Shown: positions 1-8,888, numbered from the stretch's first letter. The stretch is 64,000 nt of DNA from Chromatiales bacterium (GCA_027076405.1 JALTJN010000515.1:256483-320482), one strand, 5' to 3'. Translations and numbers: made by a program. The notes: generated by a model not told the origin, from the sequence alone.

Positions 1-189
1 GCTGATACACTAATATTTGAGGAACAACTCACAACTAATAATGAAAAACAACAAATAGAGATTATTATTAAGACTTTTTTCACACCTAACTCCATCAGGT
101 TACACCATTCATTCCATACCCTGATATCTCAGAGACAAGGACACATAATACTAATTAATTATTCATATAAGGGGGACCCCGTAGTTTAA
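1..189 (+). CDS. 3' end of an unidentified gene (left part outside window)
   Basis: Frame 1 is open from the first base for 62 codons and ends in TAA at 187-189. In such A+T-rich DNA a run of that length is unlikely, though not impossible, by chance. The peptide begins ADTLIFEEQL and ends in GDPVV; it is mixed polar/hydrophobic and has no motif I recognise. No start codon with a ribosome binding site is visible, so the gene must begin to the left of the window. It points the same way as the J-domain gene that follows, but 186 bases and a promoter-like sequence separate them. Function unknown; it could also be a chance open frame. Confidence 0.5.
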   Translation, partial: ADTLIFEEQLTTNNEKQQIEIIIKTFFTPNSIRLHHSFHTLISQRQGHIILINYSYKGDPVV

Positions 190-312
190 CGACGTGATGA
201 AAAAAAATCTATAGTAATTTTAATGTGATTTAAAGAAAATTGATGTCTCTGCAGATAAACATTATGATGAATGAATTATAATCATTACTTAATATTTAAT
301 ATTTCTGCGAAA

Positions 313-340
313 TTGAACTAAATAATGTGCTAAATATAAT
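313..340 (+). promoter_or_regulatory. candidate sigma-70 promoter for the J-domain gene
   Basis: TTGAAC at 313-318 and a perfect TATAAT at 335-340 are separated by 16 bases. The predicted transcript would start near 347, about 29 bases before the ATG at 376. The region is A+T-rich, so a chance match is possible; the perfect -10 box and correct position support it. Confidence 0.4.
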
Positions 341-375
341 ACATTTTCTTGCGTATATAAAATTTATAAGATCAT

Positions 376-1173
376 ATGAATCACTCCCACTCCTTTAAAC
401 AGTGCTATGAAATACTCAATATCCAGTCTGACAGTGACTGGAATACTGCAAAAAAATCATACCGAAAACTCATCCAAAAATGGCATCCAGATCGTCAATC
501 TGACCCCGAAGAAAAATTACAGGCTACAAATAAAATAAAAGATCTCACTACGGCTTACTCTCAGCTTTCTGATTATTATCGCCAAAATGGAGAGCTTCCT
601 CTAAATAAACAACCCAAACCAATAATTGAAGAGTCTAAAACAGATACTGAAAAATCAGTGAAGAAAACGGATAATGATGATCTATCTAAAACAAATCCCT
701 CTCAACAAAAAGAGCCCCCCTCTGACTACACTATCAAAAATAAAACTCATAAATCAGCAATTGTTCTTTCAATTATAGTCGTTAGCTTACTAGTTATTAT
801 TTATCAAAACATTGATATTGCTCTAGAACAAATAGAAAGGGATATTGATTCACCAGCTAAAGCTCCTAATGCAATAAGTAAGAAGCAAAAAACTATTAAA
901 GATTCACATAAAAAAATAGTGAAAAAGAATGCAGTTAGAGAGAAGTATTTTTCTTATGGTTCTAGCATAACAGAAGTCATCACCGTGCAAGGCCCACCAG
1001 ATAAAACTAATGGAAATATATGGTACTACGGAAAATCAGAAGTTCACTTCATAGATGGAAAAGTAAGTTACTGGTTTCGCTCAGCTGACAGACCGCTTAA
1101 AGCAATTATGATTAAGCAAAAACCAGAAAAAACTAATAAAAAAAATCTAAAAAGTCAGCTTTTACAATATTAA
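376..1173 (+). CDS. membrane-anchored J-domain protein
   Basis: Predicted DnaK co-chaperone anchored in the inner membrane. A J-domain spans about residues 6-73, with the diagnostic HPD tripeptide at 37-39 that stimulates DnaK ATPase. A polar, Lys/Ser-rich linker follows, then one hydrophobic segment at about 127-145. The C-terminal domain (about 190-245, YFSYGSSITEV, VQGPPDK, WYYGKSEVHF, DGKVSYW) resembles a small domain with a G-S...V..QG.P...W.YG.S.V.F pattern found in many bacterial proteins of unknown role. With an N-terminal J-domain and one membrane span, the J-domain would be cytoplasmic and the C-terminal domain periplasmic. It converges on the sugar transferase gene with 2 bases between stop codons. 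Client unknown. Confidence 0.8.
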   Translation: MNHSHSFKQCYEILNIQSDSDWNTAKKSYRKLIQKWHPDRQSDPEEKLQATNKIKDLTTAYSQLSDYYRQNGELPLNKQPKPIIEESKTDTEKSVKKTDNDDLSKTNPSQQKEPPSDYTIKNKTHKSAIVLSIIVVSLLVIIYQNIDIALEQIERDIDSPAKAPNAISKKQKTIKDSHKKIVKKNAVREKYFSYGSSITEVITVQGPPDKTNGNIWYYGKSEVHFIDGKVSYWFRSADRPLKAIMIKQKPEKTNKKNLKSQLLQY

Positions 1174-1175
1174 AA

Positions 1176-2570
1176 TTAACGAGCACCCTGCCCAAACACA
1201 ACTACCTGTACAGTTTGAAAAATAATCGTTAAATCTAAAAATAAACTATAGTTTTTTATATAATATAAATCGTACTCCAGTTTATTTTTAGTGTCTTCAA
1301 TATTTTCTCCATATGGATAACATATTTGCGCCCAACCTGAAATACCAGGCTTAACAACATGTCGCAATTCATAATGAGGGATATCTTTGATAAATCCATC
1401 TACAAATTCCGGCCTTTCCGGTCTAGGCCCAACAAAACTCATATCACCTTTTAAGACATTAATCAGTTGAGGAAGCTCATCTATTCGTGTTTTTCTTATA
1501 ATTCGACCAATTAATGTTACTCTGGCATCTTTCTTTTTAGCAAACTGCGCACCGCCATCCTTTTCTGCATCTACTTTCATACTTCGAAATTTTAAGACCG
1601 AAAATTCTTTTCCGCCTAACCCAACTCGTGTTTGTTTGTAAAAGATAGGTTTAGTACCAAAGCTACTAAGCCAGATAAGTAAAGCTGTTGTAATAAAAAT
1701 AGGACTTGTCAGTATTAAGATAATTGAGCTAACCAGCAAGTCAAATAAACGTTTGTTTTTTGTTGCTTTAACAAATCCCGGAGAAAAAATCATAACACTT
1801 GGATGAAGAACATCCAGCTCAATGTTTCCCTTAACTCTTTCAACAAAATTAAGTAAATCGCGAACAAACATACCATGCATCTTGCAGCTCATTAACTGAG
1901 ATGCAGGAAACCCTTGTCGCCGATCAGTCATAGCGACTACTATTTCATCAGTTTCATATTCTTGTGCTAGTTCAAGTAAGTTAGTTTTAATTTTTAAAAT
2001 TTTATCTGTATCAATATATGGAATTGTCGAATCCACACATACATATCCAATAATTTCCTGACCTCGCCGACTTGCTTGCTTTTCAAGTTTTTCAATAATT
2101 TTTGCTTTTTTACCTGCACCTACAACAAGTACACGCCGTCTGAATAATTTATTTTTGTCAATATTTTGAAATAATGTTCGAGTAAACAAAATACCAAAAA
2201 AAGCGATAAACATGGTAAATACAAAAATACCCCGACCTAATACAAGGTGGGGAGCAATATAAAAAAGCAATGTGTTAGCAATAAAGCCAAGGCCAAAACT
2301 TAAGAATATCCGGATCATCATTCCCGAAAAATCATCAACAACATTTCTTGTATGTAACCCCATTGCAGTCATACAAGTCCACATTACCAGAGTAAAGGAA
2401 ATAGCTTTAACAGCAAGAGGGCCAAGAAGTAATTTATCTGCCGGATCACCAAACGGTTCAGAAAAACGTAGCTCTACGCCCAAATAAACTGAAGCGTATA
2501 ATACACTTAGCTCTATAATAATAAGCCAGATAATAGATGACGGAATATAATGATGAAAAAGTCGCAACAC
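1176..2570 (-). CDS. polyprenyl-phosphate sugar-1-phosphate transferase (PEP-CTERM/EPS type)
   Basis: Starts lipid-linked polysaccharide synthesis by moving a sugar-1-phosphate from a UDP-sugar to undecaprenyl phosphate at the inner membrane. Four N-terminal hydrophobic segments (about residues 8-130) precede a nucleotide-binding-like region beginning RRRVLVVGAGKKAK, then a further membrane helix at about 275-300. The catalytic bacterial-sugar-transferase domain carries LKFRSMK, RIDELPQLINVL and GDMSFVGPRPERPEF. The full length and C-terminal FGQGAR ending match the TIGR03013 family often linked to PEP-CTERM/exosortase EPS loci, but no exosortase is visible here. Translation likely begins at a GTG preceded by AAAGGG 10 bases upstream. 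The sugar specificity cannot be read from sequence. Confidence 0.88.
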   Translation of the reverse strand: MLRLFHHYIPSSIIWLIIIELSVLYASVYLGVELRFSEPFGDPADKLLLGPLAVKAISFTLVMWTCMTAMGLHTRNVVDDFSGMMIRIFLSFGLGFIANTLLFYIAPHLVLGRGIFVFTMFIAFFGILFTRTLFQNIDKNKLFRRRVLVVGAGKKAKIIEKLEKQASRRGQEIIGYVCVDSTIPYIDTDKILKIKTNLLELAQEYETDEIVVAMTDRRQGFPASQLMSCKMHGMFVRDLLNFVERVKGNIELDVLHPSVMIFSPGFVKATKNKRLFDLLVSSIILILTSPIFITTALLIWLSSFGTKPIFYKQTRVGLGGKEFSVLKFRSMKVDAEKDGGAQFAKKKDARVTLIGRIIRKTRIDELPQLINVLKGDMSFVGPRPERPEFVDGFIKDIPHYELRHVVKPGISGWAQICYPYGENIEDTKNKLEYDLYYIKNYSLFLDLTIIFQTVQVVVFGQGAR

Positions 2571-2814
2571 GAAGATAAATCCCTTTATTATTTAATTTTA
2601 AACCAAGTAAATATAAACATTGTTTTAATATTGAGCCACACAACAATCACTCACTTATAGTAGATATTTCAACATTTGACAATACAATTATTATATTTTT
2701 TGCAAATAAACTGATTGTAATAAATTTTAGTAATTAGTTGGGGGAGAGAATACGTCAATTGTAACATTATTTAATATAATTTAATCTTTCTTTATTCATT
2801 AATACTCATCAATA

Positions 2815-3807
2815 TCACCAATTATTATTTAAATATTTTCTTACTGGATTTTCAAAATAATAATAAAATAAAAATCCGAGCGCTATGACAAAAGCAATTA
2901 GTGAGATACGTGTAATTATCATAGCAGGTTCATACTTTACAAGATAAAAATAGAAAGGTTGTTGCCATATATATATAGAATATGACCACAGCCCCAGTAA
3001 TTGAAGATTTTTGTTTTCCAGAAAACTTTTTACTGTTTTAGGAATTTGGTTTAAATGATTCACCGTAAAAGCTAATAAAAAGGGAGAAAAAAACCATGCG
3101 GCATATTCATGTGCATATTTACTGTAACAAAACAAACCAAGAATAAAAGTTAGCAGCGGCATCCATGGAAGTACAAACCTTTCAAAATGTTTTTTTATTA
3201 AAAAATAACCAGAAGATATTAATAAATGGCTGGCAACTATCTCTGTTTTAATTTGATAATTTGGTGTTTCCCATCCAGGATATGTTACATACAGATACTG
3301 TAAAAAAACAACTGCCCCCCCCATTAATAAAAGAGGAATAAATTCAAATTTCCGAAAAAAACCGATCAATGTAATAAAACCAAGTAAAATATAACAATGC
3401 TCCTGAACATTTAACGACCACATATGACCAACAGGTATCCCAGTGTTCCATAAATCAGGAGTAACAGGCAAATAACTCCTTAGAAAAAATAAGGTGTACA
3501 AATAATTTTCACTCTCATCAGATAAATTGAATAAATAGCTGGCAAGATAAAAGCCTGATATAAAAATAAAAAACGTAGGAAAAACTCGACTAATACGACG
3601 CTTATAAAATTTTAATATAGGCATTCTATTAATAAACAATATTTTACTCATTAACATGCCTGATAATACAAAAAATATATCAACTCCAAAACGACCAATA
3701 TTTATAAAGGGAATTTGTAAAAAATGATCGAACAATACAAATAAAATAGCTAACCCCCTCCAACCATCAAGGTAGCCAGTTCTGTTATCTGGTAACAAAT
3801 TACTCAT
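2815..3807 (-). CDS. membrane O-acyltransferase, acyltransferase-3 family
   Basis: Integral membrane protein with about ten hydrophobic segments, typical of the OafA/YrhL-like acyltransferase-3 family (usual core about 330-380 residues). The N-terminal signature YLDGWRGLAILFVLFDH contains the conserved Arg and His, and SGMLMSKIL and MWSLNVQEHCYILLG contain further family positions (the E-H pair is believed to be catalytic). It lacks the extra periplasmic SGNH domain of longer relatives. Its place beside a sugar transferase and galE suggests that it decorates a polysaccharide with acyl groups. The donor and acceptor are not determinable. Confidence 0.85.
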   Translation of the reverse strand: MSNLLPDNRTGYLDGWRGLAILFVLFDHFLQIPFINIGRFGVDIFFVLSGMLMSKILFINRMPILKFYKRRISRVFPTFFIFISGFYLASYLFNLSDESENYLYTLFFLRSYLPVTPDLWNTGIPVGHMWSLNVQEHCYILLGFITLIGFFRKFEFIPLLLMGGAVVFLQYLYVTYPGWETPNYQIKTEIVASHLLISSGYFLIKKHFERFVLPWMPLLTFILGLFCYSKYAHEYAAWFFSPFLLAFTVNHLNQIPKTVKSFLENKNLQLLGLWSYSIYIWQQPFYFYLVKYEPAMIITRISLIAFVIALGFLFYYYFENPVRKYLNNNW

Positions 3808-4187
3808 ATTATTTGTTAAAAAGTTCCATAAATAAAATACATCTATAATATACTACTGCAACTACAAGGTCTTTTTCAATATAAGATTTTCACATCAAAA
3901 ATATAACTAAATAACAACTCTCATTACGAACTATATTTCTATCAAATCTTAACATTTAATGTGATTAGTTAATTATCATATAACAGTAACAAATCAGTAT
4001 CTTACAACATGAAAGCTCATCTCTTAATAGCTATTTACAAACACAAAATGTATCCTTTAAGATTGGAGTTTCTAACAAATGAAAGTAAACATCTAAATAT
4101 CAATCATAAATTTTGATTTTTGGTAGGATGTTTCTGGTCATTTATTGTCAGCAGCTCAAAATAATATTACTTGAAGAAGGAACCACA
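3808..4187. other. divergent A+T-rich intergenic region
   Basis: This 380-base stretch lies between the divergent acyltransferase and galE genes. It is very A+T-rich and contains no open frame, RNA-like fold or convincing promoter pair that I can defend. It must hold the start signals of both genes. Confidence 0.5.
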
Positions 4188-5204
4188 ATGAAAACAATCT
4201 TACTTACCGGCGGTACTGGTTACATAGGTAGTCATACTTGCATTTTATTGTTACAAGCCGGGTATAAAGTTGTAATTGTTGACAATCTATGCAATAGCGA
4301 TATTTCTGTTTTAGATAAAATTGAAAAATTAGCTGATCATAAGCCTGAATTTATTGAAGCTGACATTCGTAATGAAACAGCAATGAGTAAATTATTTAAC
4401 GAACATGATATTTATGCTGTTATTCATTTTGCAGGTTTAAAAGCAGTTGGGGAGTCAGTTGAAAAACCGTTACTTTATTACAGGAACGGTGTGGAAGCTT
4501 CTATATGTTTGTTTGAACAGATGAATATACACAATGTAAAACGAATTGTTTTCAGCTCATCAGCTACTGTTTATGGTGATCCAGCTTCTTTACCAATCAC
4601 AGAAGATTTCCCTCTTTCAACCATCAACCCTTACGGCAAAAACAAATTAATGGTTGAAGACATTTTAAAAGATATTTCATATGCAGATAAAGACTGGAGC
4701 GTCATATTATTAAGGTATTTTAATCCGGTAGGTGCACATGAAAGCGGATTAATTGGTGAAGATCCTAATGGAATACCAAACAATCTGATGCCATATGTTG
4801 CACAGGTTGCAGTCGGAAAGCTCCCCTATATTAATGTTTTTGGTGATGATTATCCTACACACGATGGTTCTGGTGTAAGAGATTATATTCACGTTCTAGA
4901 TTTAGCCGCTGGTCACATTAAAGCTCTGGACGTTATTGATACTGAAGAACGTTTTCAAACATTTAATCTGGGTACCGGCAAAGGATATTCAGTATTTGAT
5001 GTGATTAAAACCTTTGAAAAGATTTCAGGAAATCCTATACCATACAAAATTACTGAACGTCGTGAAGGTGATATTGCAGAGTGTTATGCTGATCCAGCAT
5101 TGAGTAAAAAAGTGCTTAACTGGCAAGCTAAATATGGTTTAGATGAAATGATAAGAGACCATTGGAACTGGCAATCAAAAAATCCTAACGGCTATAAAAA
5201 ATAA
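4188..5204 (+). CDS. galE: UDP-glucose 4-epimerase
   Basis: Interconverts UDP-glucose and UDP-galactose in the cytoplasm, supplying galactose for surface polysaccharide. The N-terminal GGTGYIGSHTC is the NAD-binding glycine-rich loop; SSSATVYG and the YGKNK catalytic Tyr-Lys pair (Y-x-x-x-K) follow, with RYFNPVGAHESGLIGEDP typical of GalE. The ATG at 4188 was chosen because GAAGAAGG lies 7 bases upstream and it gives 338 residues, the standard GalE length. An upstream in-frame TTG would add 25 residues that do not belong to the family. It is divergent from the acyltransferase and convergent with the flagellar block. Confidence 0.96.
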   Translation: MKTILLTGGTGYIGSHTCILLLQAGYKVVIVDNLCNSDISVLDKIEKLADHKPEFIEADIRNETAMSKLFNEHDIYAVIHFAGLKAVGESVEKPLLYYRNGVEASICLFEQMNIHNVKRIVFSSSATVYGDPASLPITEDFPLSTINPYGKNKLMVEDILKDISYADKDWSVILLRYFNPVGAHESGLIGEDPNGIPNNLMPYVAQVAVGKLPYINVFGDDYPTHDGSGVRDYIHVLDLAAGHIKALDVIDTEERFQTFNLGTGKGYSVFDVIKTFEKISGNPIPYKITERREGDIAECYADPALSKKVLNWQAKYGLDEMIRDHWNWQSKNPNGYKK

Positions 5205-5210
5205 CTTTAA

Positions 5211-5654
5211 TTAAGAAGCTTTATCCAGACGATGCATCATATTAATAAGCTCTGCTTCCGAACGGCTTAGCCCACAAACATTCACGATATCGTCTACACT
5301 CGCCCCTGTTTGTGTCATTCTAATGGCTTGTTCATATGGCTGGTTTGAAGCAGTGTAAAATTCAACAGGAGCATTAGAATTGGTCTGGATATTTTCTTTT
5401 GTCTCAACCAATGATGGACGTCTACGTTGCTGGCGTTCAAGTTCCATAACACGCCCTCCTACCCCTACAGCCGCATTTGCTAATGCACGTAAATCTCGCT
5501 GTAATAACTGCATTGAAACAGACTGTAATTCCTGTATTTTTCTTTGACGTTTAAATGCATACAAACTCATAATTAATATCGCAGCCACAGATAGCATAAA
5601 AGCATCAGTAACAGTAAAAAAACTAAAAATTTGAATAAGTTGTTCCATAGCCAT
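5211..5654 (-). CDS. DUF2802 membrane protein at the end of the chemotaxis operon
   Basis: A 147-residue protein with one N-terminal membrane helix (about residues 13-32), a basic Gln/Arg-rich probable coiled coil (KRQRKIQELQ, RQQRRRPS) and a compact C-terminal helical domain (QPYEQAIRMTQTGASVDDIV, CGLSRSEAELI). That C-terminal pattern, including the CGLSRSEAELI helix, is what I associate with DUF2802. Such genes commonly follow cheW in polar-flagellate gammaproteobacteria, as here. The start may be ATG 5654 or the second ATG at 5648. The function is unknown; the location suggests a role at the polar flagellum or chemoreceptor array. Confidence 0.8.
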   Translation of the reverse strand: MAMEQLIQIFSFFTVTDAFMLSVAAILIMSLYAFKRQRKIQELQSVSMQLLQRDLRALANAAVGVGGRVMELERQQRRRPSLVETKENIQTNSNAPVEFYTASNQPYEQAIRMTQTGASVDDIVNVCGLSRSEAELINMMHRLDKAS

Positions 5655-5686
5655 GTCTCGCCGTGATTAAGATTTATAAATTTACT

Positions 5687-5860
5687 TTAAGCATATTCAT
5701 CAATATTTTTACCCGGTCCATCTTCCACTTTGTTCTTTCGCTTTCTCTTTTGCTGCTGATCTTTATTTGCTTCACCTTTGTGTGCCAACTTTTCAGCCGG
5801 GCGTCCTGACGGTACTGGCCATAAATTAGTCACTTTGTCTGAAGTACCAATATTTACCAT
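5687..5860 (-). CDS. 57-residue basic protein between cheW and the DUF2802 gene
   Basis: An open frame of 57 codons begins at ATG 5858-5860 with TAGGAAA directly upstream and ends in TAA at 5687. The peptide starts MVNIGTSDKVTNLWPVPSGR, continues through a Lys/Gln/Arg-rich centre (QQQKRKRKNK) and ends DGPGKNIDEYA. It has no membrane segment or Cys. It sits 31 bases after cheW and 32 bases before the DUF2802 gene on the same strand, so co-transcription is likely. I do not recognise a family. The terminal IDEYA, the clear ribosome binding site and the snug fit in the operon argue for a real gene. Confidence 0.65.
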   Translation of the reverse strand: MVNIGTSDKVTNLWPVPSGRPAEKLAHKGEANKDQQQKRKRKNKVEDGPGKNIDEYA

Positions 5861-5891
5861 TTTCCTATAATGGCAAGTTTTATTGCTTCAC

Positions 5892-6368
5892 TTATAAAGA
5901 AGCAACCTCCTGCCATTCCTCATCGGATAATAATTTATTTACATCAACCAGAATTAATAATTCATTTTCACGACTTGAAACACCCTGAATATATTTCGAA
6001 CTTTCATCATTACCAACATTAGGCGCTGTTTCAATTTCTGACATTTTTAAATCGACAACTTCTGCAACACTGTCAACCAAAATGCCAACGACATTATTAT
6101 TTGCTTCTATAATAACAATACGTGTCTCATCATCATTTTCTACATCAGGTAAGCCAAAGCGACGACGTGTATCAATTACCGTGACAACATTACCACGTAA
6201 ATTAATAATACCGAGTACATAATGTGGGGCACCTGGCACAGGGGCAATCTCTGTCATGCGAAGGACTTCTTGCACCTGCATAACTTTAATACCATATTTT
6301 TCACTTTCCAGATGAAATGTTACCCACTGGATAACCGTGTCATCATTACCTTCTACCACATCATTCAT
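5892..6368 (-). CDS. cheW: chemotaxis coupling protein CheW
   Basis: Links chemoreceptors to the CheA kinase in the signalling array. The whole 158-residue protein is a CheW domain: WVTFHLESEKYGIKVMQVQEV, then VPGAPHYVLGIINLRGNVVTVIDTRRRFGL (the conserved NLRG and receptor/CheA interface) and VGILVDSVAEVV. An AGGAGAG ribosome binding site precedes the ATG. It follows parP after 107 bases and is the last recognisable chemotaxis gene in the block. Confidence 0.96.
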   Translation of the reverse strand: MNDVVEGNDDTVIQWVTFHLESEKYGIKVMQVQEVLRMTEIAPVPGAPHYVLGIINLRGNVVTVIDTRRRFGLPDVENDDETRIVIIEANNNVVGILVDSVAEVVDLKMSEIETAPNVGNDESSKYIQGVSSRENELLILVDVNKLLSDEEWQEVASL

Positions 6369-6475
6369 TTATTGCTCTCCTGGTTCTCCAAAAGCCGGCT
6401 TGAAAAAGGGTCAATTTAATGACACCACCAGCCTTCTTAATAATTAATAGCATTAACCATGCCAATTAACAGAAT

Positions 6476-7225
6476 TTAGTCTTTATTCGGGCTATCAGCC
6501 CCTACTTCCAGCATTGCAGCGAAGCCTTCGCTGTTTAAAAGTGCGCACATATGTTCAATAACTGTACCGGCTAGCCAGCCGCGCGTGGTTTTTGAGGTTC
6601 TCCACTTCACTTCATCAGGATTTAGAGTGATCACTTCACCAATACTGTCACAAGCTAATCCCCAGCGATAATCATCAATTAAAACAATATGATTGACTCG
6701 TTCACGAGGATCATCTCCGGCTAACTGCGATAACTTATTCTCGGGCAAAATCATTCTGGCGGTATCAATAACTGCTACTTTATTACCTAAATGTTGCAAA
6801 ATTCCCATATAAAAATCTGCATGTCCCGGCATTTCGGTCACAGAATCTGTCCACTCGATAACACCACATAATTCGATCAAAGGTACTGCAAGCTTTATAC
6901 CTGCGACTTCAAAAAGTAGTACCTGAAAAGGTTCATTAGCCCATTGTGGTATAAGAGAATCTGCATCAACGGTAACAGGAGATTCAACTTCAGTTGCAAC
7001 AACCTCATCCTGAATTTCTATTTGCGGTGTTTTAACTTTAACGTCAACTTTAACTTCAGGAGTAACTTTAGCTTCTATATTCGGTTTAACTTCAACAGCA
7101 ACAACAGGTTTAATTTCTTCACTAATCTGTTCTGTTTCAAGCTCAGGCTCCATGAGCAAAGAATCTAAAAATAAAGATATGGCAAGTTTCTCGTCCACCA
7201 GCGTATTTGAATTATTATTTGCCAT
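6476..7225 (-). CDS. parP: ParP-like CheW-domain protein
   Basis: The C-terminal half (about residues 100-249) is a divergent CheW-like domain (FQVLLFEVAGIKLAVPLIEL, MGILQHLGNKVAVIDTARMI, RWGLACDSIGEVI). The N-terminal 90 residues are a low-complexity Lys/Val/Glu region (EVKPNIEAKVTPEVKVDVKV). This architecture, and the position one base after the ParA-like parC gene and before cheW, match ParP. In Vibrio, ParP holds CheA in polar arrays and ties the arrays to ParC. By that analogy it localises chemotaxis arrays to the flagellated pole. The name rests on synteny and domain layout. Confidence 0.8.
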   Translation of the reverse strand: MANNNSNTLVDEKLAISLFLDSLLMEPELETEQISEEIKPVVAVEVKPNIEAKVTPEVKVDVKVKTPQIEIQDEVVATEVESPVTVDADSLIPQWANEPFQVLLFEVAGIKLAVPLIELCGVIEWTDSVTEMPGHADFYMGILQHLGNKVAVIDTARMILPENKLSQLAGDDPRERVNHIVLIDDYRWGLACDSIGEVITLNPDEVKWRTSKTTRGWLAGTVIEHMCALLNSEGFAAMLEVGADSPNKD

Positions 7226-7226
7226 A

Positions 7227-8024
7227 TTATGAACTCACCAGCTTTAAATGCGGTTCTTGTTTAGGGTTTAATAAGTAAGTTAACAATGCTTCATATGCCT
7301 TTGAGCCTCGCGTAGATTTATTCATCAGCGAAATAGGTAAGCCCTGTCGACTGGCTTCTCGAAATTGAGTATCAACTGGAATAACGGAGTCCCATACTGT
7401 ATCCGTATATTTTTCACGCAAAGCACGTAAACTCTCTGATGAGGCGCGTGTTCTGCGATCGAACATAGTGGGAACAATCGTTCTGTGTAAAGGTGCTTTT
7501 CTCGATTTAGAAATCATATTCAGGGTATTCATCATGCGATCCAACCCTTTTAATGCTAAAAATTCAGTTTGTACCGGTAATAATAAGCTGTCACAGGCAG
7601 CCAATGCATTCACCATTAAAATTCCCAGCATAGGTAAACAATCGATTAAGACGTAATCAAAATGTTGCTCAAGTGCAACAAGTGATTTTTTAAGCACTAG
7701 CCCTTTTCCTTCTTTAGTACCAAGTTGACGATCCAAAGTGGCTAAAGCCGTCGAGGCAGGAAGAAGTGTGAGTTGATCTACTTTAGTTTTCGTTAAAACT
7801 GGCGAAACATTTTGATAGGAAAAACTATCCAATTGAAAAAGAGAATAAATACTTTGCGGCATATCATCCGGATCCAAACCAAAATACGATGTCATAGAAC
7901 CTTGTGGATCCATATCAACCAGCAATACACGAGCGCCCTGCGAAACCAAATGGCCAGCGAGAGAAACTGCTGTCGTCGTTTTACCGACACCACCTTTTTG
8001 ATTAGCTATTGCCCAAATTTTCAC
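7227..8024 (-). CDS. parC: ParA-family ATPase ParC (chemotaxis array positioning)
   Basis: A 265-residue MinD/ParA ATPase with the deviant Walker A KGGVGKTTTAVSLAGHL, the DMDPQGSMTSYFGLDP switch and VLIDCLPMLGILMVNALAA. In Vibrio the equivalent ParC recruits chemotaxis arrays to the pole; here the neighbours motD and parP support this rather than plasmid or chromosome partition. The start is GTG, in a GTGA overlap with the motD stop codon, implying translational coupling. It is unrelated to topoisomerase IV ParC. Confidence 0.85.
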   Translation of the reverse strand: MKIWAIANQKGGVGKTTTAVSLAGHLVSQGARVLLVDMDPQGSMTSYFGLDPDDMPQSIYSLFQLDSFSYQNVSPVLTKTKVDQLTLLPASTALATLDRQLGTKEGKGLVLKKSLVALEQHFDYVLIDCLPMLGILMVNALAACDSLLLPVQTEFLALKGLDRMMNTLNMISKSRKAPLHRTIVPTMFDRRTRASSESLRALREKYTDTVWDSVIPVDTQFREASRQGLPISLMNKSTRGSKAYEALLTYLLNPKQEPHLKLVSS

Positions 8025-8869
8025 AAACCACCTACTTTATCTGTTTTGGCATCAGGGGGGGATGCACCTACATCCTTAGCTTGGCTGATATTACGGTCAA
8101 TTTCTACTATTCGGCGAGCATTTTTATCCGCTAGTATCACTATTTTTACTCTGCGATTACGTAACCGTCCTGCCGCAGTCGCATTACTCGCAATGGGTCG
8201 GTATTGAGCATAGCCAATCGAAGAGAGACGACGAGGATCAACACCATATTGAGTAAAAAGGTGCACCACACTGGCCGCACGTGCAGCAGACAACTCCCAG
8301 TTCGATGGAAATAAATCATTATTAATTGGCACGTTGTCAGTATGGCCTTCAACATCAATAGAGTTCGGTAATGTTTTTAAAACACCGGCCAATGCTTTTA
8401 ATGCAGGAAAGGCTTCTTCTTCGAGTTCAGAATCTGCACTGGAAAAGAGAATTTTACTGTTCATTTCAATTTCTACCCAAAGTTTATTCTGGGTAACTTT
8501 AATTAAACCTTTATCAATAAGAGGCTGAACAGATTTGCTGACTATCTCGGCAATTTGCTTCATTTCTTTTTCATAAGTTCGTTGTGACTTAGGTAAAATT
8601 TTGATTGGTTTAATGATGTCGTTAGAAGGTTCTGAATTACTGACCACTTTATTTTCTTTCCCAATTTGTATCGGGTCAGGTGACTTCGGGGCGACTTTAA
8701 ATGCTTCGGTCATAGTATCTGCAAGCACACGGTATTTACCTTCATTCACCGAAGATATTGCATACATTACAACAAAGAAAGCAAATAAAAGAGTTACAAA
8801 ATCAGCGTAGGACACCATCCACCGATCGGTGTTTTCTGATTCATGGGATATGGATTTTCTTCTGGCCAT
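8021..8869 (-). CDS. motD: flagellar stator protein MotD (MotB family)
   Basis: Peptidoglycan-anchored half of the second, proton-type stator. The N-terminal membrane helix after DRWMVSYADFVTLLFAFFVV carries the ion-binding Asp (D23). A C-terminal OmpA/MotB domain (IDVEGHTDNVPINNDLFPSN, WELSAARAASVV, RNRRVKIVI) binds peptidoglycan. Length 282 and pairing with motC match Pseudomonas MotCD. It follows motC by 19 bases and overlaps parC by 4. The C-terminal tail rich in Ala, Asp and Pro is likely disordered. Confidence 0.93.
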   Translation of the reverse strand: MARRKSISHESENTDRWMVSYADFVTLLFAFFVVMYAISSVNEGKYRVLADTMTEAFKVAPKSPDPIQIGKENKVVSNSEPSNDIIKPIKILPKSQRTYEKEMKQIAEIVSKSVQPLIDKGLIKVTQNKLWVEIEMNSKILFSSADSELEEEAFPALKALAGVLKTLPNSIDVEGHTDNVPINNDLFPSNWELSAARAASVVHLFTQYGVDPRRLSSIGYAQYRPIASNATAAGRLRNRRVKIVILADKNARRIVEIDRNISQAKDVGASPPDAKTDKVGGL

Positions 8870-8888
8870 TATTCATACCTGATATCAA

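Noticed and set aside
172..180. GGGGACCCC palindrome
   Set aside because: It lies inside the left-edge open frame as ordinary codons (Lys-Gly-Asp-Pro) and is too short to argue for an operator.
6944..7168. Plus-strand open frame rich in Asn and Phe opposite parP
   Set aside because: It is the reverse reading of the low-complexity Lys/Val/Glu region of ParP; it has no ribosome binding site or family resemblance.
7227..8024. Plasmid-type partition system
   Set aside because: The ParA-like ATPase is embedded among motD, parP and cheW with coupled translation; no ParB or parS-like repeats are present, so array positioning is the better explanation.
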